The notes below the pieces were generated by a model. The model was not told the DNA's origin, searched no databases, and worked only from the letters and a program-made list of their open reading frames with translations. A stretch of 64,000 bases of DNA from Metaphire vulgaris (taxonomy: Eukaryota > Annelida > Clitellata > Crassiclitellata > Megascolecidae). The stretch's first letter is position 1. Every line of letters starts with the position of its first letter. The DNA lies in assembly GCA_018105865.1 (NCBI GenBank), contig CM030841.1, forward strand, positions 6,926,729-6,990,728, in the 5' to 3' direction. Shown piece after piece: positions 58,707-64,000 of this stretch. The translations under genes and the position numbers were made by a program.

Positions 58707-58713
58707 GCAGCAG

Positions 58714-59185
58714 CAGAGGCGTAGCGAGGGCAGTGTTTATTCTAGGCCTTCTCTGGGGGAAATTCTCCCCCCTCCAGTTTTAAAATCCCCCAAAAATTTA
58801 TGTTGGCTGGGGATGGAAATTCCCTCCCCCTCCAGTGTGGAGACTCAGACCTTGTCCCCCAAACATTTCAAAATCCCCCCAATGTCAAGGTGGCTAGAAT
58901 AAACACAGAGCGAGGGTATCCGGCGCCCGGGGACAAAGTGTACCGTTGGTGCCCCTAAAAGTGCTGACGAGCAAAAAGGTCGTCGTCACATTGTTCGGCG
59001 CCCCTCAAGTCTTACGGGCGCCCCTCTTCGTGGTAGTGCTGACGAGCAAAAAAAGGGGGTCGTCGCACATGTTTCTTCTTCTTTATTATGCATTTCACTT
59101 ACCCAAGTTACCCATATACCCAATTTTGGCGCCCCCACCTCGGCGCCCGGGGCCATATGCCCCCTGCCCCCTCGCTACGCCTCTG
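58714..59185. mobile_element. hAT MITE, CAGAGGCGTAGCGAGGG family, in a CAG repeat
   Basis: The left end CAGAGGCGTAGCGAGGG and right end CCCTCGCTACGCCTCTG form a 17-bp perfect inverted repeat once the nested copy is removed. AGCAGCAG lies on both sides, but the insertion is in a CAG microsatellite, so the duplication is ambiguous. It has two GACGAGCAAAAA cores, near 58967 and 59040. Confidence 0.85.
58731..58908. mobile_element. Nested MITE, CAGTGTTTAATCTAG family
   Basis: It starts CAGTGTTTATTCTAGGCC and ends GGCTAGAATAAACACAG. AGCGAGGG is duplicated exactly (58723-58730 and 58909-58916). The duplicated octamer lies within the terminal repeat of the host element. Confidence 0.92.
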
Positions 59186-59459
59186 AGCAGCAGCAGCAGC
59201 AGCTGGAATGTCATTGAATTGCTGCTGCACTTGGTCCAGATTCGTCGTCGTCGTCGTCGTCGTCGTCCTGTTTAAGTGTTACGCGGGCCTCGGCGAAACA
59301 ACCATCAGATTTGGATTTTGTAGCTAATTCATAGGCCTATATGCCTATGGCAGTGGATCATTGTTGCAAAACAACCCTAAAGTACACACCCACCTACACA
59401 CTAGTGTCTAGTCTCTAGTCTCTAGTCTACAGGAGTGATAGGTTATAGCGGCCTGCTTG

Positions 59460-59708
59460 CAGTGGCGTAGCGAGGCAAAGTGCCGTCCGGGGGCGAACAA
59501 AAAATTGCCGCCTTTTCGTTAAATTCTTGACAGGCAAAAAACCTTATCGCAACTTTCAAAAATTCTTGACAAGCAAAAAAACCTTATCGCTACTTCCTAA
59601 AAAAATTCATATGCAAAAAAGGTTTTCTCGAAAATGCCGTCCCTAGAGCAAGTGCCGCGGCCGCCGCCTAGGGCGGTTCGCCCCTCCGCCCCTCTGGCTA
59701 CGCCACTG
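59460..59708. mobile_element. hAT MITE, CAGTGGCGTAGCGAGGC family
   Basis: The left end CAGTGGCGTAGCGAGGC and right end GGCTACGCCACTG are inverted repeats. The flanks CCTGCTTG and CCTGCATG match at 7 of 8. Two TTGACA(G/A)GCAAAAAACCTT cores lie inside. Confidence 0.9.
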
Positions 59709-59835
59709 CCTGCATGTCTGAAGCGTCGTAGCCGTGTGCGCTTGTGTGCTTTGTCTGTTGTCAACATCATTTGAAAGAGTGATATCACTTATATGGTATT
59801 TTTAAATGCAGTTTAGTTTCAAAACCTGTTGTCGC

Positions 59836-60180
59836 CAGTGGCGTCATTTCACACTTTTCTTGAGGGGGGCGAGAAATTTTTTTGCAATTTTTTCAATTTT
59901 TCAATTTTTTTTGAAAATTTTTGCAAATTTTCGACCTGTCAAGTTTCCAAAAACGTTGACGACCTTTTTTTGCTTGTCAGTCCTTTTTTACGATTAGTAG
60001 TTACTTCAGATTACTCGACATCAAGCACTCCTCTTTAGGGGCTACTGACCTTTTTTGCCTCCCCCCAAATGCAAATGACGTCCCTGCTTTCTTGTTTTTT
60101 GCACATTAATACATTATAAAATAATATTTTCATTTCCTTGGGGGGCCGTGCCCCCCCCCAGCCGCCCAATGACGCCTCTG
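59836..60180. mobile_element. hAT MITE, CAGTGGCGTCATTT type
   Basis: The left end CAGTGGCGTCATTT and right end AATGACGCCTCTG are inverted repeats. GTTGTCGC is duplicated exactly (59828-59835 and 60181-60188). It carries an inverted core CCTTTTTTTGCTTGTCAG at about 59962. Confidence 0.92.
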
Positions 60181-60439
60181 GTTGTCGCTATTCATAGAAT
60201 TTAAATCTATGCTGTGTCAAACCAATATAGATTCTTCTCCTCCTCAAAAAATTTGCCCCAAAAATGCCAAAATTTGACAAAGATTTGCCGAAAAATTATC
60301 TGGTGCCCCAAGAAAAGTGTGAGGTGACGCTACTGTTTAGAGGGTGAAGTGGAGTGTCGCTAAGTTTTTACAGGGTGTGCAACTGCGCTCTCTGCGCCCT
60401 CAGTTCCGACAAGCATAAAGTAGAGGTAAAGTCCATCCG

Positions 60440-60700
60440 TAGGCTCAGTGCCCGTAGGTGTCGGTGCTGATCCCCGGTTTCATGACCATCAGCCCATACT
60501 GTAGGTGGCTAAGCCATTCATCGGCGGACGGTGGCCAGTCATTCCGCCGATCCTATGGTTACCTTCGCAATGTTGCCATTGCTACTCAATTTTTGATGCT
60601 ACAACCGCCATCTGGCGAATAAGACTGAGTCGACCTTAAGGTCTCCTACGGGGATTGAGCCCGTTCCGTCGACGTGCCTGCCCAGCAGTTATATTTTTAC
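60440..60700. repeat. Possible SINE-like repeat
   Basis: A non-AT-rich block ending GGGGATTGAGCCCGTTCCG, whose complement contains a B-box-like GGGCTCAATCCCC. No matching A box is convincing. Confidence 0.25.
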
Positions 60701-61087
60701 ACCCCCTAACACCCCCGGGCTCTCCAACACCCTTCCAATTTGAGGTCGACACCCTCCAATTTGGTAATGTGACAATGGTATGCATACAAAATGCATACTA
60801 ATTAGATCCGGACAGCCCCCAATTTGAGGTCGACGCAGCTCCCCCCCCAAAAAAAAAATTCACAATCCTAGAAATATCCCTGCTGCCCAGCGTGTAACCA
60901 GTTCTGCCATCTTCCCGCCCCTACTCTAGGTGTAATTCTTAGCATTCTTTCTAAACAAGCCAGTTCAAAGGTGAATATCCTTCTTTCATCTTCTTTTTTC
61001 ATCCTCCTGCATCCAGATCCGTACACACCAGGATTGATAATAATAGGCCTGTCATTGTCTTGTGCACCATAGCTAGCGTGAAAATAG

Positions 61088-61360
61088 GTCGGGAAGTTAG
61101 CAGAGTGGTAACAACACTGAACGATAGAGCAGAATGTCGCGGGTTCGATACCCGCTGAAATTCTAAGGTCTGCTTGGCCTTACTCGCTAGACGGCGGTGG
61201 TAAAAGTGAGGAGCAACATTTCCCTGTGAGGTAGAGGGCAGGTGTGGGGCAAGAAATGGCAACCTAGCCCAGATTAATGGCAGCCTACCCCTCCAAAGCC
61301 GACCTGCGGCCTCTAGGCTACGCGGCGGAGGGATAAACATCTGAGTAGGTGATTGCTCGT
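61088..61360 (+). mobile_element. tRNA-derived SINE head
   Basis: An A-box-like TAGCAGAGTGG (61098-61108) and a B box in an intact T-arm (GCGGG, TTCGATA, CCCGC; 61139-61155) are correctly spaced for an RNA polymerase III promoter. The acceptor strands do not pair, so it is not a functional tRNA. The body continues to at least the CTACGCGGCGG segment at 61318; the end is not defined. Confidence 0.55.
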
Positions 61361-61747
61361 CAGGACTATACCATCAGTAATGAAGGCTTTGGCCGAAGTA
61401 TCACCTCGGCATTACGCGAGGTAGAAAGGCCTGTCGAGAACCCTGAAACGATGGCTAACACAGGCGGTCCCTCACTGGGCAACATCAGCGAGGGTATAGT
61501 GAAGATGGCGCAGTATTGGCTTGAATCAAGAAAACAGCAGCTTCACACAAAGGCAAGAGCACAGTACGAGTATTACTTGGAACTGGTCTGTCACTGCGGG
61601 ATGGAAAGCCTGGTACCTACCATCCTACACTACCGAAAGCAACCAGGGGCGCCCATCCCCTGACTGCTGGAAGCAGCTTCCCCCCTTCCCTGTCCTCCCT
61701 TCTCTCTCCTACACCTAAACGGGGATCCGGCATGGATTTATCTACAT

Positions 61748-61749
61748 CA

Positions 61750-61842
<93 letters not shown>
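61748..61842. repeat. (ATT)n microsatellite
   Basis: About 95 bp of pure ATT units. Confidence 0.97.
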
Positions 61843-61843
<1 letters not shown>

Positions 61844-62398
61844 CGAAAAACTAGCAGTATAACACTGGACATTGGCACCCTACCGCAAATTTATGGGGAA
61901 AAGCCTGGGGTCCGGGGTATAACCCCGGAAAATTTTTGAAATCAATAGATGCTCATAGTGGGTTTCAGTGCATTTTGGACATTACATTGCACACTTTGGT
62001 GCGCCAGGATAGGTCTCATACCAGTAACTTCTAATTCTCAATTTCTGGAAAATTCCAACAGCCACAAAGGACTAATAGGTAGATGTAAGTTGAAACTAGA
62101 GAGATATCGCAGTAATTGTGCTGGCAAACTATTCAAAATTACCTGCAAATTGTCTATTTTGTTTAGTATTTAGTTTAAAAATTAGATTTCTCCAACAACC
62201 ACACCTAGGCCTACATCATTTTTTAGAGGCATTAAAGCTGCATCAACTGCAAAAGGGATAACTAGACGTAAGGCAGCTGACTGTAACAAGTTATTAACAA
62301 TATCTAATTGCACTGTTTCACAGTCTTGAATGGATTGTAATTTGTTGATGGAGGTCTTTGAAAGGCTATAGTGGAGGGAGTTGCAGTAGTCTAATTTT

Positions 62399-62469
62399 GA
62401 ATGTAAACTTCATGTGAGTCTATTGGTTTATTATAAGTTACTTATATATTTCACATGAAGTTTACATTC
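62399..62469. repeat. Perfect 19-bp inverted repeat
   Basis: GAATGTAAACTTCATGTGA (62399-62417) and its exact complement (62451-62469) flank a 33-bp AT-rich spacer. It adjoins a dispersed repeat (62221-62400). Confidence 0.85.
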
Positions 62470-62479
62470 TGCATCATTA

Positions 62480-63020
62480 CTGATTCATTAGAATGACTGT
62501 ACGTAAAAGTGACAATAATAATAAAATTTTATGAATGCCTGATAATAATGAACTTGAATTGAGTACCGGTATAAGCCTATATGAAGTTAAAAAATTGCAC
62601 TGTAGTAAAACCAGTAATTTACTTGCACAGGCATTTAGGGGCTTATCGAATTAATATGCTACTCTAACGTAATACCAAAACTCAGGTGGGAATTTCCTCC
62701 CCCCCCTAAGTTTTCTAGGAAGCATTTGCTTCCTTTCCCCCCTTGTGTGGGCGCCCCTGAAAGCAACATGGATGAGAGTTTAACAATCTCATTCATGATA
62801 CGGTCTACCCTCGTAGCGAGGATGGCTGAAGACAAGACGAGACGAGACAAGACCTCAGATTAATGGCTTATAAATATTGCCTTATTCCACCTACGGTGCT
62901 GATTGCCTATACTGAAGTTAAGCGACTGATCCCAACGCTCGAGTATGGGAACTAGGCTACCTTTACCTTTAATTGTATGAAATCAGGGCTGGAAAATTAA
63001 GCCTCGGTTTTTAAAAAATG
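62480..63020. other. Unassigned intergenic DNA
   Basis: Nothing is supported except fragments of C-rich MITE-like sequence near 62690-62760 (CCCCCCCTAAGTTTTC and GGGCGCCCCTGA). Confidence 0.35.
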
Positions 63021-63023
63021 AAC

Positions 63024-63257
63024 CAGGCCCGTCGGAACGAATTCTTTTGGCAGAGGTGCATTTCGTTGGCCATTTGGTAAATTTATATCCTTTTAGCTGT
63101 TCCTCCTTTAAGTTTACTCCTCATGAATCCGATGCAAGGGGGTGAAGTGCAGCCATATAGTTTTTGCCTTCCGGAGGTGCAGTACGTGCGCCCCCTAAGT
63201 TTTTTCCATGGGGTGCAGCTGCACCCTCTGCACCCCCATACAGGCCCGACGGGCCTG
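63024..63257. mobile_element. Probable hAT MITE, CAGGCCCGTCGG type
   Basis: The left end CAGGCCCGTCGG and right end CCGACGGGCCTG are perfect 12-bp inverted repeats. The flanks share AATGAA only. CCCCCTAAGTTTT and GCAGCTGCACCC blocks lie inside. Confidence 0.65.
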
Positions 63258-63760
63258 AATGAAGTGTAGGCTTTTAGATTTTTAGGTGCTTAGATTTTAA
63301 TGTTTGGCATGTCAACGCCCATAAACCCTTCTCTATGTTCTTGCGGTTCTTGCCACGTGTAAAAACTTTAGGCATTAATGATGAATTTTTCATTTTTCTA
63401 TTTACACAGGGAAAACGTTAAAACTTAGAATTTTGACTTTTTCGAGTTTTAACTGGTTTTAAAGCCTAATTTTTAAGGAACATTTCAGCCCTGTATGAGA
63501 AGTAGGCCTAATGGCCCTGAAACAAACACCGCTTGATATATGATCCTGAAAATCCTGTAATTTGCTTAGCTGCAGCGGCAACAATAGTGTTATCGATTCT
63601 ATGTTGAGTTTGTTGACAACCACGGATTTCTATTTATAACTGGATAGCGCTTGGCCTATAGCCGCCGCACGCAGCAGTGAGGTCAGCGCGCCAGCCAGAG
63701 CGGCCATATTGTTACTCGTATTCATCAGCTGACACTGCTATACTAGGAAGGTGGCGAGGC

Positions 63761-64000
63761 CAGTGGCGGCTCCACAGCAGCAGTGGCTCCACCGAGGGTG
63801 GGTGGGGATAAGGGAGAAGGGGTCCGTGCCCCTATTGAGTGCCTGCCCCCAGTTGGGACCTATACTTAATGCTACATACATTAAACAACAAATGGTTGGC
63901 CCCCATGATTGAAGTTGCCACCCCAACGGCCCCCTACTTGCCAAATCCTAGAGCCACCACTGCTCCACAGGGGCCCGTGCCCCTATTGAGTGTCTGGCCC
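63761..64000. mobile_element. MITE, CAGTGGCGGCTC family, self-nested, cut by the window edge
   Basis: An outer copy begins CAGTGGCGGCTCCACAG. An inner copy of the same family (63778-63962, ending TAGAGCCACCACTG) interrupts it, and CTCCACAG is duplicated exactly (63770-63777 and 63963-63970). The outer copy then resumes with GGGCCCGTGCCCCTATTGAG to the window end. Confidence 0.9.

Noticed and set aside
61139..61155. Functional tRNA gene
   Set aside because: The T-arm is perfect but the acceptor strands do not pair and no anticodon stem is convincing; better read as a SINE head.
61349..61663. 104-codon frame after the SINE head
   Set aside because: No domain recognised, adjacent to repeat sequence and an (ATT)n tract; probably part of a repeat, but not shown.

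Overview
The window is metazoan nuclear DNA: intron-rich genes separated by repeats, abundant microsatellites and a very dense load of small DNA transposons. A marine invertebrate fits best (possibly a deuterostome such as an echinoderm or hemichordate), but no species-level marker is present and this is inference. Three protein-coding genes can be supported, all on the minus strand.

(1) 8.9-24.3 kb: INCENP, the scaffold of the chromosomal passenger complex. I joined 19 coding exons whose splice phases all agree, giving about 1,624 residues. The centromere-targeting N-terminus, a charged helical middle and the C-terminal Aurora-binding IN-box are all recognisable. A candidate cell-cycle promoter lies near 25.5 kb. 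(2) 30.6-37.3 kb: an unrecognised secreted, acidic, dibasic-rich protein that looks like a neuropeptide or granin-type prohormone, with a motif PYSYEP used twice. Its two 3' coding blocks are separated by a low-complexity stretch where the frame is uncertain. (3) 46.8-47.9 kb: a single-exon tandem CCCH zinc-finger protein of the ZFP36/TIS11 mRNA-decay family.

The rest is mostly mobile DNA. I find more than 25 hAT-superfamily elements or relics, mainly non-autonomous with ends beginning CAG. Many have a perfect 8-bp target duplication that can be read directly, and several are nested: 774-2791 around 1667-2560, 43651-45217 around 43797-43963, 58714-59185 around 58731-58908, and a self-nested pair at the right edge. 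Three hAT transposase C-terminal relics survive. Also present are RTE-like LINE 3' ends (one with a 12-bp target duplication inside an INCENP intron), other LINE fragments, a fold-back element, a tRNA-derived SINE head, and a tandem pair of Helitron-like elements carrying G-rich minisatellites at 48.5-52.0 kb.

Layout: 0-8.5 kb transposon graveyard; 8.5-25.6 kb INCENP and its promoter; 25.8-30.5 kb repeats; 30.6-37.3 kb prohormone-like gene; 37.3-46.7 kb microsatellites and nested hAT elements; 46.8-48.0 kb ZFP36-like gene; 48.5-52.0 kb Helitron-like pair; 52-64 kb mostly MITEs, with no supported gene. No operon-like relation is expected, and no CRISPR array or rRNA is seen.
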